The notes beneath the pieces were generated by a model, which was given only the letters and a program-made list of their open reading frames with translations, did not search any database and had not been told where the DNA came from. From an uncultured bacterium (GTDB taxonomy: Bacteria > Patescibacteriota > Saccharimonadia > Saccharimonadales > Saccharimonadaceae), in contig CAJBFN010000002.1 of NCBI GenBank assembly GCA_903952435.1, positions 62,001 to 126,000 on the forward strand: DNA of 64,000 nucleotides, written 5' to 3'. Below, piece after piece: positions 7,367 through 16,096 of this stretch (positions within the stretch are counted from its first letter, which is position 1; every line of letters begins with the position of its first letter). Both the position numbers and the translations under genes were made by a program.

Positions 7367-8794
7367 ATGAATAAATTAACAGAAGCAAATAAGATTGAAA
7401 ATAGCGCCGGACATCAATATCCTCTTGACAATTTTGTTTCTACTAGAATTAATTCTTTTGGAAAATACGCTTTAGACTCATCTAGGGAATACATAGATGC
7501 GATATCTAGTAGTGACGAAAAGGTAATATCTCGCTTAAACAGGCATGAGAAATTAAAGTCTCTTGGTGCGCCTGAAGTTATCTTGAATAAAGAAAAAAGC
7601 ATGATTGATGACGAAAGGTCGAATATCGAGAAAAGCAATAACCCAGAGGTTTATCGTTCAATTATTGAGACTATGCAAGATAAGTTGGATGACCAGGGTT
7701 TGGATAAAAAATCACATTATAAAGCCGTCAAAGCGGTTTATAGAATTAACGATATTTTCAATGCATGGGAAACTAGCCCTTATGTTGAGCAAATTTTAAA
7801 TATTAAGTCTAAAACTTTATCGGGTCAAAAAAATTTCATGGAAGCTATTCTGGCGAAAAATGAAGATGGTGAATATAAGTTAAGTACCGAGCAATTTCGT
7901 AATTTTTTGCAATGGCATAATTTTGAACATGTGAAGGCCGAAAAAAAGATGAATGAGCTGGTTCCTGTTTATAAAGACAAGTTTAGGTCTTTAGTAAATG
8001 ATCTTGTATTAAAGGGCGAGCTGCCTAAAAATATTTTGTCGAACATTAATAAAATAGATGGTGTAGTTTTTGTTTTGGATGACGGCTTACTTAGCGTTAA
8101 TGATGATATAAGTGGAAGGTTTAGCCGCTATGATCATTATGACGCTAGCGCATCTACAAATAAGGTTGTAATCTCTCCTGATAGTTTTGATGATTTTGGG
8201 GTTTTTGCTCATGAGCTATTGCATGCGATTTCTGGTGAATGTAAGGACGCCTTTGGCGAAATTCAATCGGCTATTAATATTTGGGCTATGGCAAAAAGTA
8301 ACGAATTAGGTGACGAGGACTATTTATTGGGCGACTTGTTAAGCGACGCTATCAGGGTGATAGAAGAATCTGTTTGTGAAACAATTGCTGCTCAAATTAG
8401 CGGAACACCAGAGCAGTATATGTCATATAGGGGCGAGCGTATTGTGCTTGATGGTCTTATAAAAAATAGTTGTGGCAGGTTATCTTTGGATGGATTTAAG
8501 AAAATTCTTTTTGAAAATGATCCGAACAAGATTAACGATTTTATGAATAGGATAAATGAAAGCTACGAGTCTATTAGCGGTAATATTTTACTAGAGTTAG
8601 GAAAAGTAGAAAAATGGGATTGCGCTAGTTTGAATGAAGCAAGGAAGGCGAAACTACTAAGGGCCGTCTTTGATAATTCTAGTTTTAATTTATTTTTTAA
8701 TAAAGACATTCCGGAATCTCGTTTTTCTGGGCCAGAGGCTTTTGTTGAATATTTAGGAACAATAAAAAAATCAAGACGCAAAAAGAAAGCTTAG
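7367..8794 (+). CDS. Uncharacterised HExxH putative metallopeptidase
   Basis: A 475 aa protein. Residues 282-286 read HELLH inside FGVFAHELLHAIS, the zinc-peptidase signature (HExxH). A helix 48-52 residues later (VIEESVCETIAAQ) offers a glutamate as third ligand, as in gluzincins. The N-terminal ~220 residues are charged and predicted helical; the last 20 are Lys/Arg-rich. There is no signal peptide or membrane segment, so it is probably cytoplasmic. I cannot place it in a named family. It is a single gene divergent from ppdK, with no clear Shine-Dalgarno. The function as an active protease is an inference from the motif. Confidence 0.55.
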   Translation: MNKLTEANKIENSAGHQYPLDNFVSTRINSFGKYALDSSREYIDAISSSDEKVISRLNRHEKLKSLGAPEVILNKEKSMIDDERSNIEKSNNPEVYRSIIETMQDKLDDQGLDKKSHYKAVKAVYRINDIFNAWETSPYVEQILNIKSKTLSGQKNFMEAILAKNEDGEYKLSTEQFRNFLQWHNFEHVKAEKKMNELVPVYKDKFRSLVNDLVLKGELPKNILSNINKIDGVVFVLDDGLLSVNDDISGRFSRYDHYDASASTNKVVISPDSFDDFGVFAHELLHAISGECKDAFGEIQSAINIWAMAKSNELGDEDYLLGDLLSDAIRVIEESVCETIAAQISGTPEQYMSYRGERIVLDGLIKNSCGRLSLDGFKKILFENDPNKINDFMNRINESYESISGNILLELGKVEKWDCASLNEARKAKLLRAVFDNSSFNLFFNKDIPESRFSGPEAFVEYLGTIKKSRRKKKA

Positions 8795-8833
8795 TTACTT
8801 GATTTTTAATCTGTTGTCGGTTATAATTGCTAA

Positions 8834-8911
8834 GTAAATAAATTAATGAAGCAGTCTATGCAAATAACTCCTGATTATCTCGGGTGCATAGACGAAGAAA
8901 AAGGAGTTCAA
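8834..8911 (+). promoter_or_regulatory. rpsB leader with SD-sequestering hairpin/pseudoknot
   Basis: A TATAAT at 8822-8827 implies a transcript start near 8834. A 9-bp perfect stem (GTCTATGCA 8854-8862 with TGCATAGAC 8885-8893) closes a 22-nt loop. Within the loop, AACTCCT (8866-8872) is perfectly complementary to AGGAGTT (8902-8908), which contains the rpsB Shine-Dalgarno. This could let S2 repress its own translation. Confidence 0.6.
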
Positions 8912-9622
8912 ATGGCAGTAAATGTCGATATTAAAGCTTTATTCGAAGCTGGTGTCCACTTTGGTCACAAGACCAGCAGCTGGAGCCCAAAAATGGCGAA
9001 GTATATTCATAGCAAGCGCCAGGACAGTCATATTATTAACCTAGAAAAAACCGTTGAAGGTTTAGAATTGGCTTTGCCATTCCTAACCAAGGTCGCGGCT
9101 GGTGGCAAGCAAATTTTGTTTGTTGGTACTAAAAAACATACCAAAGACATCATAAAGCAAGCAGCTATTGCGATTAATCAACCATACGTAACTGAACGAT
9201 GGTTGGGTGGTATGTTAACTAACACAGCTACCACTAACCAGCAAATCAAGAAACTAAAAGACCTTGAAAAGCGAATGGTGTCGGGCGATCTTGAAAAGCG
9301 TTATTCAAAACTTGAAGTCCAACGTTTTCAAGAGGAAATTGATGAATTAAACATTAAATACGGTGGCATCAAAGATTTAAGTAAATTAGGTGCAGTATTT
9401 ATTATAGATGTTATCGGTGATATGAACGCCGTCAAAGAAGCAAATGTTTTGGGAATTCCAGTTGTTGCTGTCGTTGACACTAACGCTGATCCATCACTAA
9501 TTAATTATGTAATTCCTGGAAATGATGACGCTATCAAGGGCGTGCAATTGTTACTAGATTATATCAGCGCTGCAATCGCAGAGGGTGCGGGCACAGTAAA
9601 ACAAGTTGAAGCAAAGGAGTAA
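8912..9622 (+). CDS. rpsB: 30S ribosomal protein S2
   Basis: S2 joins the back of the 30S head late in assembly. The sequence has the conserved start VDIKALFEAGVHFGHKTSSWSPKM, the ERWLGGMLTN segment and IIDVIGDMNAVKEANVLGIPVVAVVDTN. I start it at 8912 because AAGGAG lies 5 nt upstream; the 22 codons before that are leader sequence that forms a hairpin. About 236 aa. It is followed 3 nt later by tsf, the classical rpsB-tsf pair. Confidence 0.97.
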   Translation: MAVNVDIKALFEAGVHFGHKTSSWSPKMAKYIHSKRQDSHIINLEKTVEGLELALPFLTKVAAGGKQILFVGTKKHTKDIIKQAAIAINQPYVTERWLGGMLTNTATTNQQIKKLKDLEKRMVSGDLEKRYSKLEVQRFQEEIDELNIKYGGIKDLSKLGAVFIIDVIGDMNAVKEANVLGIPVVAVVDTNADPSLINYVIPGNDDAIKGVQLLLDYISAAIAEGAGTVKQVEAKE

Positions 9623-9625
9623 GAG

Positions 9626-10222
9626 ATGGGCGTTTCAATTGAAGATATTAAAAAATTAAAAGAGCTATCTGGTATTGGTTTAACTGATGCCAAGGTTGCA
9701 TTAGTTGAAGCAAATGGAGATTTTGACAAAGCTTTAGAAGCTTTGCGTAAAAAGGGCGTAACGAAGGCCGAGAAAAAAGGCGATCGTGAAGCCAGACAAG
9801 GAATTATTGACAGTTATGTTCACGGTGGACGCATTGGTGTTTTAGTTGAAGTAAACTGCGAAACTGATTTTGTTGCTCGAACTGATGGTTTCAAATCATT
9901 TGTACACGAAATTGCGTTGCAAGTTGCATCAATGTCGCCAATTTATATTAGCGAAGCTGATATTCCGGCAGAGGAACTAAAACGAGTTCGCGATGAGATG
10001 GCGGAACTTGCAAAAACCAGCGGCAAACCAGCAGCGATGCTAGATAAAATTGTCGATGGCCAAGTCAAAAAGCATTTTGCAGAAAAAGTTTTAATGCAAC
10101 AAACTTACATCAAGAACGAAAAGCAAACTGTTGAAGATTTTGTCAAAGAAAATATCGCCAAAACTGGCGAGAATCTAATTATTCGTCAATTTAAGAGGAT
10201 TGAATTGGGCGTAAGCGAATAA
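9626..10222 (+). CDS. tsf: Elongation factor Ts
   Basis: EF-Ts is the nucleotide exchange factor for EF-Tu. The 198 aa protein has the N-terminal UBA-like domain (IEDIKKLKELSGIGLTDAKVALVEANGDFDKALEALRKKG) and the core signature VEVNCETDFVARTDGFK. It is at the short end for the family, consistent with one truncated dimerisation/core subdomain as in many Gram-positive-type EF-Ts. It lies 3 nt after rpsB and is followed by a strong terminator. Confidence 0.96.
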   Translation: MGVSIEDIKKLKELSGIGLTDAKVALVEANGDFDKALEALRKKGVTKAEKKGDREARQGIIDSYVHGGRIGVLVEVNCETDFVARTDGFKSFVHEIALQVASMSPIYISEADIPAEELKRVRDEMAELAKTSGKPAAMLDKIVDGQVKKHFAEKVLMQQTYIKNEKQTVEDFVKENIAKTGENLIIRQFKRIELGVSE

Positions 10223-10240
10223 ATCTATTTGATAGATAGA

Positions 10241-10272
10241 AAAAGCCGCGTAGAGATTACGTGGCTTTTTTG
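10241..10272 (+). terminator. Terminator of rpsB-tsf
   Basis: AAAAGCC-CGTA pairs with TACG-GGCTTTT around a 5-nt loop, followed by a T run. The frr -10 box begins only 2 nt later. Confidence 0.85.
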
Positions 10273-10273
10273 T

Positions 10274-10279
10274 TATTAT
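10274..10279 (+). promoter_or_regulatory. -10 box of frr, leaderless
   Basis: TATTAT ends 7 nt before the A of the frr ATG (10286). It is squeezed between the tsf terminator and the gene, so any -35 lies within the terminator hairpin. Confidence 0.45.
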
Positions 10280-10285
10280 ATATAT

Positions 10286-10840
10286 ATGTTTGATACAAAA
10301 CCCTACGAAAGCAAATTTGAAACAGTTGTTGCGCATTTTGAAGAAGAATTAAAAAAAGTTCGCACTGGCCGGGCTCATCCAAGTCAATTAGATGGAATAA
10401 AAGTTGAAGTTTATGGGTCATTGATGCCGCTAAATCAAGTGGCTAATATTAATGCGCCCGAGCCTCAGATGCTACAAGTTACGCCATTTGATCCAAGTAA
10501 TATTCAAGCTGTTTGTGCAGCTATTCGGGCCGATCAAAGCCTGGGATTTAACCCAAGTGATGACGGTCGAGTTGTCCGCGTGCCGATTCCACCACTAACT
10601 GAGGAAAGACGTCGTCAGATTGTAAAACAAACTAGCGAAAAAGTTGAAGAAGCTAGAATCGCACTGCGAAATATTCGTCAAGACGCGCTAAAAGAAGCTA
10701 AGCGCAAGAAAGATGCCAAAGAAATGTCCGAAGATGATCTAAAACGTGCCGAAAAGGCAGTCGATGGCATTATGACGACGATAAATAATCAATTGGACGC
10801 AATTTTTGCGGCTAAAGAAAAAGAAATTTTAACAATTTAA
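10286..10840 (+). CDS. frr: Ribosome recycling factor
   Basis: RRF works with EF-G to split post-termination ribosomes. The sequence matches family landmarks: KVRTGRAHPSQLDGIKVEVYGSLMPLNQVANI, LGFNPSDDGRVVRVPIPPLTEERR, and a C-terminal helix with VDGIMTTINNQLDAIFAAKEKEIL. I start at 10286 (MFDTKPYESKF). Upstream in-frame codons would run through the tsf terminator and have no homology. Length 184 aa is standard. Together with S2 and EF-Ts upstream this forms a translation gene block, but frr has its own promoter. Confidence 0.96.
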   Translation: MFDTKPYESKFETVVAHFEEELKKVRTGRAHPSQLDGIKVEVYGSLMPLNQVANINAPEPQMLQVTPFDPSNIQAVCAAIRADQSLGFNPSDDGRVVRVPIPPLTEERRRQIVKQTSEKVEEARIALRNIRQDALKEAKRKKDAKEMSEDDLKRAEKAVDGIMTTINNQLDAIFAAKEKEILTI

Positions 10841-10865
10841 TTACTGTAGTTTGCGGGGGTAAAAA

Positions 10866-12002
10866 ATGGAAATAATCGGAATTTTAATTGGGCTAATAGT
10901 TTTAATTGTTTTAGTAGTGGTTCATGAGCTGGCTCATGCCTGGGTCGCAATTAAAAATGGCGTTGTTATTAAGGAATTTGGCATTGGTTTGCCGCCGCAA
11001 GCCTGGAAAAAGAAACTTAAAAATGGTGTTTTGTTGACTTTGAATTGGTTGCCAGTTGGCGGTTTTGTTAGAATGAAGGGCGAATATGATGCAGCTGATA
11101 AAAAAGGCGACTATGGTGCGGCCAGTTTTTGGCAAAAAACTAGGATATTATTGGCTGGCGTAGCCGCAAATTGGTTATTTGCAGCTTTGATTTTTACGAT
11201 TTTGGCGCTTGTTGGTTTACCGAAAATTCTGCCAAATCAATTTGAATTTACTGGTGATTCTACTGAAATTACAAAACCAGTAGTATTAACCAGTTTGACC
11301 AAAGATTATCCAGCCGAAAAAGCTGGTCTAAAAGCGGGCGACTCTATTATAAGATTTGCCGGTGCGGATGTTGCGACAACCGATAACTTAATGAAATTAA
11401 TTTCTGAAAACAAGAATAAGCAAGTGCCGGTCGTCTATAGCCGTGATGGCACAGAATCGTCATTAAATGTTACTTTGGGTGAAACTTTGTCGGGTGGGAC
11501 GCTTGGCGCTGGTCTTGGCCAAAGTGTATTAACAAAATCAACCTGGTCTGCACCAATTGTTGGGGTTGTGGTTACTGCTCAGTTTACGGTCGAAACATTA
11601 AATGGTTTAGGTAGTCTAGTTTCAAATCTGTTTACAGGCATGTTTCAGCAATTAAACCCAGATAAAAATGTTCGTGATCAGGCTTCGGCTAATCTGCAAA
11701 AAGCCGGTGATAGTGTGGCTGGTCCAATCGGAATTCTGGGTACGATTTTTCCAGCTGCCAGTAGCGCCGGGCTACCTTCATTACTATTTTTGACAGCGAT
11801 TATTTCGCTGACGTTGGCAGTGATGAATATATTGCCGATTCCAGCACTAGATGGCGGTAGATGGCTGACGATGGCGTTGTTTAAGGTTTCTAAAAAATCT
11901 TTGACTTATGAGCGCGAAGAGAAAATTCAAGCGATTGGCTTTTATATATTAATGGGTTTAATAATCTTGGTGACGATTACCGATGTTGCGAAAATATTCT
12001 AA
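10866..12002 (+). CDS. rseP: RIP metalloprotease, site-2 protease family
   Basis: This is an intramembrane zinc protease. HELAH at residues 20-24 lies in the first membrane helix and gives the HExxH site. A PDZ domain (about 130-205) includes YPAEKAGLKAGDSIIRFAGADV. NILPIPALDGGRW near the C-terminus supplies the third zinc ligand of the LDG motif. About four membrane segments, 378 aa. The family releases membrane-tethered regulators or clears signal peptides; the local substrate is unknown. Its start follows frr by 25 nt, and its 3' end overlaps the CPBP gene by 20 nt. Confidence 0.93.
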   Translation: MEIIGILIGLIVLIVLVVVHELAHAWVAIKNGVVIKEFGIGLPPQAWKKKLKNGVLLTLNWLPVGGFVRMKGEYDAADKKGDYGAASFWQKTRILLAGVAANWLFAALIFTILALVGLPKILPNQFEFTGDSTEITKPVVLTSLTKDYPAEKAGLKAGDSIIRFAGADVATTDNLMKLISENKNKQVPVVYSRDGTESSLNVTLGETLSGGTLGAGLGQSVLTKSTWSAPIVGVVVTAQFTVETLNGLGSLVSNLFTGMFQQLNPDKNVRDQASANLQKAGDSVAGPIGILGTIFPAASSAGLPSLLFLTAIISLTLAVMNILPIPALDGGRWLTMALFKVSKKSLTYEREEKIQAIGFYILMGLIILVTITDVAKIF

Positions 12003-12723
12003 GTGGTTGATGATTTTAGCGATTCCGGTTTGGGTTGCCTTAAGTTTTTATGCTGCTCAGGCGCTGGTTTTGGGTATTTTTTGGCTATTAGCGGTATTCA
12101 TGGTTCCTCTGACTGTGATAAACGAAGCCATATTAAATTCTATTTCGACCGTTTTGGTTTATGTGATTACGTTAGCTATAGTTGTCGGTGTGCCTTGGTT
12201 GACTAGGAAATATAAAACATCGTTAAAAGATTTGGGTTTGGATGAGTTGCCAGCTTGGATTGATATTTTAATAACCCCGGCGGGATTGATTGTTTATTTA
12301 GTTATTTCGTCATTATTTTTAATGTTAGCAACTAATTTTTTGCCTGGTTTTGACGCTAATCAGGTTCAGCAGGTTGGTTTCGATAACTTAAGTCGGCAAT
12401 ATGAATTTATTTTAGCTTTTGTGGTGCTAGTTGTGGCTGTGCCAGTGGCGGAAGAAATGTTATTTCGCGGCTTTTTATTCGGTAAATTGAAAAAAAATGC
12501 GCCAATTTGGTTGGCAATTTTAATCACCAGTATTTTATTTGCAACTTTGCATGGCGCTTGGAACGTGGCACTAGATACATTTGCACTAAGTGTTGTGCTG
12601 TGTATTTTGCGCCAAATTACCGGTCGTTTATGGCCGTCAATTCTGCTGCATATGGTAAAAAACGGCATTGCGTTTTATTTCCTCTTTATTAATACGTCGT
12701 TTTTAACTACACTAGGAGGATAG
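11983..12723 (+). CDS. CPBP family intramembrane glutamic protease
   Basis: A 246 aa polytopic protein with the CPBP/Abi signature: EE at 157-158 followed by Arg-162 (EEMLFRG), FATLH with His-190, and a late HMVKNG motif. The family are Rce1-like intramembrane proteases that process prenylated proteins, bacteriocins or membrane substrates. It overlaps rseP by 20 nt and ends 1 nt before proS, so the two proteases and ProRS are translationally coupled. The role in this operon is unknown. Confidence 0.88.
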   Translation: MLRKYSKWLMILAIPVWVALSFYAAQALVLGIFWLLAVFMVPLTVINEAILNSISTVLVYVITLAIVVGVPWLTRKYKTSLKDLGLDELPAWIDILITPAGLIVYLVISSLFLMLATNFLPGFDANQVQQVGFDNLSRQYEFILAFVVLVVAVPVAEEMLFRGFLFGKLKKNAPIWLAILITSILFATLHGAWNVALDTFALSVVLCILRQITGRLWPSILLHMVKNGIAFYFLFINTSFLTTLGG

Positions 12724-12724
12724 T

Positions 12725-13969
12725 ATGAGATTATCAAAATTATTTACCAAAACCAGCAAAACCGCACCAGCCGATGAAGTATCAAAAAATGCTCAGCTTT
12801 TGATTAGGGCCGGTTTTATTCATAAAGAGATGGCCGGAGTTTATTCTTATACTCCGCTTGGCCTAAAGGTTTTGAATAAGATTACGCAAATCGTTCGCGA
12901 AGAAATGGATGCAATTGGCTGTCAAGAATTAATAATGAGCGGCTTGCAAAAAAAAGAAACCTGGGATGCTACCGGTCGCTGGGATGATAATAATGTCGAT
13001 ATTTGGTTCAAATCAGAATTAAAAGATGGGACGAAAGTTGGTTTTGGCTGGTCTCACGAAGAACCGATAATCGAAATGGTTAAACAATATTTGTCTAGTT
13101 ATAAAGACCTACCGGTCAATGTTTATCAATTTCAGACGAAGTTTCGTAATGAAACTCGCGCTAAAAGCGGCATAATCCGTGGCCGTGAATTTGTCATGAA
13201 AGATATGTATTCGTGCAATGCTAGCGCCGAGGCTAACCAGGCTTTTTATGATGCTACGATCGAAGCCTATAATCGTATATATGACCGATTAGGTATAGGT
13301 GAGGATACATATGTAACTTTTGCTAGTGGCGGGGCTTTCACAAAGTTTAGCCATGAATTTCAGACAGTTTGCGATGCTGGTGAGGATTATATTTATATTC
13401 ATCGTGGCAAGAATATTGCTGTCAACGAAGAGGTTATGGATGATGAAAATCTTGAAAAATTAGGTATTAAGCGCGAAGAACTTGAAAAAGTTAAAAGCGC
13501 CGAAGTTGGTAATATATTTAATTTTGGTACACAAAAAAGTGAAGATACTGATTTTACTTTCACTGATGCAGATAATAAAAAACAATTTGTCCATTTAAGT
13601 TCTTATGGCATCGGAACAACACGTGTTATGGGTGTTATTGCTGAAAAATTCTCTGACGAAAAGGGATTGGTTTGGCCAGAGGCGGTTGCGCCAGCTAAAG
13701 TCTATTTGATTAGTATCGGCGGCGAGGCTGCAATTAAATGTGCTGATGATTTATATAACGAACTGGGCGCAAAGGGGATTGACGTTTTATATGACGATCG
13801 TGATGTCCGTCCAGGTCAGAAATTTGCCGATTTTGATCTGATAGGCATACCTTATCGGGTGACTGTTAGCGACCGAATGCTTGAGTCTGAAAATTATGAA
13901 TTAGTCGCTCGGGCTGATGGACAACAATTGCTATTGACACGCGAACAACTGCTTGCTAAACTAGTCTGA
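12725..13969 (+). CDS. proS: Prolyl-tRNA synthetase, short form without editing insertion
   Basis: A class II synthetase charging tRNA-Pro. Motif 2 is visible as FQTKFRNETRAKSGIIRGREFVMKDMYS and motif 3 as SSYGIGTTRVMGVIAEKF. The C-terminal anticodon-binding domain has YDDRDVRPGQKFADFDLIGIPYRVTV. At 414 aa it lacks the ~180-residue INS editing domain of the typical bacterial enzyme and resembles the short mitochondrial/alphaproteobacterial type. Mischarged Ala-tRNA-Pro would need trans-editing. It has a good AGGAGG Shine-Dalgarno and ends with TGA. Confidence 0.96.
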   Translation: MRLSKLFTKTSKTAPADEVSKNAQLLIRAGFIHKEMAGVYSYTPLGLKVLNKITQIVREEMDAIGCQELIMSGLQKKETWDATGRWDDNNVDIWFKSELKDGTKVGFGWSHEEPIIEMVKQYLSSYKDLPVNVYQFQTKFRNETRAKSGIIRGREFVMKDMYSCNASAEANQAFYDATIEAYNRIYDRLGIGEDTYVTFASGGAFTKFSHEFQTVCDAGEDYIYIHRGKNIAVNEEVMDDENLEKLGIKREELEKVKSAEVGNIFNFGTQKSEDTDFTFTDADNKKQFVHLSSYGIGTTRVMGVIAEKFSDEKGLVWPEAVAPAKVYLISIGGEAAIKCADDLYNELGAKGIDVLYDDRDVRPGQKFADFDLIGIPYRVTVSDRMLESENYELVARADGQQLLLTREQLLAKLV

Positions 13970-14065
13970 ATGTAGCATTTTTTGCTCATTATACGCTATA
14001 TATAGCGTGTTTATTGTCACTAAGAACGCTTTTTGTGTTATAATAAGAACGAGGAAATAATAATT

Positions 14066-14521
14066 ATGAAAAAAAGATTTCAACTTACAACTGTCGGTAA
14101 AAAAGAGCTTGAAAAAGAGCTTATCGAACTTAAAAGTCGTCGTGGCGAAGTAGCTGCCAAGATTTCTGCAGCCCGTGATTTTGGTGATTTAAGCGAAAAT
14201 GCTGAATATGATGTTGCTCGTGAAGAGCAAGGTCTAGTCGAGACCCGTATCTCGGAAATTGAGAATATTTTAATGAATACCGAGATAATTAAAAACAGTA
14301 ATGGCTCAAAAATTGGCCTGGGTAGTCAAGTAGAAATAAAGACTGGTAAAAAAGTTATTAGTTATACGATTGTTGGTCCAGTAGAGGCCGATCCACTAGC
14401 TGGCAAGGTTAGTAACGAATCTCCAATTGGTAAAGCTTTATTTGGTAAAAAAGTTGGCGATTCAGTTGAGATTACAACTCCTAAGGGTGTAACTGTTTAT
14501 AGTATTGAAAATATAAATTAG
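14066..14521 (+). CDS. greA: Transcription elongation factor GreA
   Basis: GreA rescues backtracked RNA polymerase by stimulating transcript cleavage. The N-terminal coiled coil includes GDLSENAEYDVAREEQ, with the tip acidic residues DLSENAEY. The C-terminal FKBP-like domain has ESPIGKALFGKKVGDSVEI. I chose ATG 14066, preceded at 9 nt by GAGGAA, over an upstream in-frame ATG. Length 151 aa is standard. It is transcribed from its own TATAAT near 14038. Confidence 0.96.
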   Translation: MKKRFQLTTVGKKELEKELIELKSRRGEVAAKISAARDFGDLSENAEYDVAREEQGLVETRISEIENILMNTEIIKNSNGSKIGLGSQVEIKTGKKVISYTIVGPVEADPLAGKVSNESPIGKALFGKKVGDSVEITTPKGVTVYSIENIN

Positions 14522-14540
14522 TTTTTTCGAAAGCATTAGC

Positions 14541-14571
14541 ATAAATCCACGTCATTAAGGCGTGGATTTAT
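14541..14571 (+). terminator. Hairpin after greA, overlapping lysS promoter region
   Basis: An 11-bp perfect inverted repeat (ATAAATCCACG and complement) surrounds a 9-nt loop. No long T tract follows, because the lysS -10 box starts at 14574. It may be a weak terminator. Confidence 0.5.
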
Positions 14572-14573
14572 GA

Positions 14574-14579
14574 TATAAT
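14574..14579 (+). promoter_or_regulatory. -10 box of lysS, near-leaderless
   Basis: TATAAT ends 9 nt before the lysS ATG at 14588. The predicted leader is 0-2 nt, and the AAGG in between is too close to act as a Shine-Dalgarno. Confidence 0.55.
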
Positions 14580-14587
14580 TTTAAGGT

Positions 14588-16096
14588 ATGGCTACATTAA
14601 AAGACTTTCGCGATGAGCGACTTCGAAAACTAAAAGAATTGCAACAATTAGGGTTGGATATTTATCCAGCTGATTCGCATCGCAGTGATAATAATGTTGA
14701 TATAATTTCTGATTTTGAAAAATTTGACGGCAAAACCGTAACTGTTGTTGGCCGTATATCTAGTATCCGCAAATTTGGTAAATTAGCTTTTATTGTTATC
14801 AAAGATTTTACTGGCCCAATTCAGTTGTTTTTGCGTGCCGACATGGTAGAAGAGCTTGATGTAAAGAAAAATCAAATTGGTTTGGCTCAGCTGCCGTTAC
14901 TGGACAGTGGTGATTTTATTCAGGCGACTGGTAATGTAATCAAAACTCAAACTGGTGAAGTTTCGGTTGAGGTTCGTCAACTACGATTGACCGCAAAAGC
15001 CTTAAGACCGATGCCAAATGCGATTGATGGTTTTACGAATAAGGAAGAGCGAATGCGTCGTCGTTATATCGACATGAATATTAATCAAGATGTGCGCGAT
15101 CGATTTGTTCGTCGTTCTAAATTTTGGCAAGCAACACGTGATTATTTAAATGACGCTGGCTTTATTGAAATTAACACGCCGGTATTGGAACATTCTACTG
15201 GCGGGGCGGATGCTACTCCATTCGCGACTCATATGGATGCGTTGGATCAGGATTTTTACCTTCGAATTAGTCAAGAATTGCCATTAAAGCGACTTATCGG
15301 CGCTGGTTTTGAAAAAGTTTATGACATTGGGCCGCGCTTTAGAAATGAAGGTTATACCGACGAACATTTGCCAGAGCATATTGCGATGGAATGGTACTGG
15401 GCTTATGCCGATTGGAATGATGGCATGAAATTTATGGAAAGTATGTTCAATGATGTATTGCAAAAGACTTTCGGTACATTACAGTTTGAGCTAAATGGAA
15501 AATCAGTCGATATGTCTAAAAAGTGGGAAATTTGGGATTATGCGACGGTTATCAAAGAAAAATACGATATTGATGTTTATACTAGCTCGCTTGAAGATGT
15601 GAAAAAGGCCCTGGTTGACAATAAATTAGAGGTTGAAAAGACCGAAAATCGCGCCCGTGGTATTGATAAATTATGGAAAAATATTCGTAAGGACGTCGTT
15701 GGCCCGGTTTGGTTAATTAACACGCCTAAATTTATTAGTCCACTAGCTAAATCTAATTCTGATGGTAATTCGGTTCAACGTTTTCAGCCAATTATTGCAG
15801 GATCAGAAATGGCAAATGGTTTTTCGGAATTGAATGATCCAATTGATCAGTTGAATCGCTTTGTTGAGCAGCAAAATATGCGCGAAGCCGGTGATGCTGA
15901 GGCGATGATGATGGATATCGATTTTGTTGAGATGTTGGAATATGGCATGCCACCAGCTTGTGGTCTTGGTTTTAGTGAACGAGTATTTTGGGTTTTTGAG
16001 GGTGTTTCAGCGCGCGAAGGTGTACCTTTCCCGCAGCTTCGTCATGAAATTGACAGTGTAACCAAGGAAATATATCCAGAATTGAAATTAAGCTAA
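14588..16096 (+). CDS. lysS: Lysyl-tRNA synthetase, class II
   Basis: It charges tRNA-Lys. The N-terminal OB fold includes VTVVGRISSIRKFGKLAFIVIKD. Motif 2 is YDIGPRFRNEGYTDEHLPEH. Motif 3 is the slightly divergent CGLGFSERVFWVFEG, which keeps the catalytic Arg. The family insertion around IIAGSEMANGFSELNDP is present. Length of 502 aa is normal. Its stop overlaps the ABC ATPase start (TAATG), so it leads a three-gene unit with an ABC exporter. Confidence 0.95.
   Translation: MATLKDFRDERLRKLKELQQLGLDIYPADSHRSDNNVDIISDFEKFDGKTVTVVGRISSIRKFGKLAFIVIKDFTGPIQLFLRADMVEELDVKKNQIGLAQLPLLDSGDFIQATGNVIKTQTGEVSVEVRQLRLTAKALRPMPNAIDGFTNKEERMRRRYIDMNINQDVRDRFVRRSKFWQATRDYLNDAGFIEINTPVLEHSTGGADATPFATHMDALDQDFYLRISQELPLKRLIGAGFEKVYDIGPRFRNEGYTDEHLPEHIAMEWYWAYADWNDGMKFMESMFNDVLQKTFGTLQFELNGKSVDMSKKWEIWDYATVIKEKYDIDVYTSSLEDVKKALVDNKLEVEKTENRARGIDKLWKNIRKDVVGPVWLINTPKFISPLAKSNSDGNSVQRFQPIIAGSEMANGFSELNDPIDQLNRFVEQQNMREAGDAEAMMMDIDFVEMLEYGMPPACGLGFSERVFWVFEGVSAREGVPFPQLRHEIDSVTKEIYPELKLS

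Noticed and set aside
8846..8911. N-terminal extension of S2 from the ATG at 8846
   Set aside because: The extension coincides with a perfect hairpin leader, and a strong Shine-Dalgarno precedes the ATG at 8912, where the S2 family begins.
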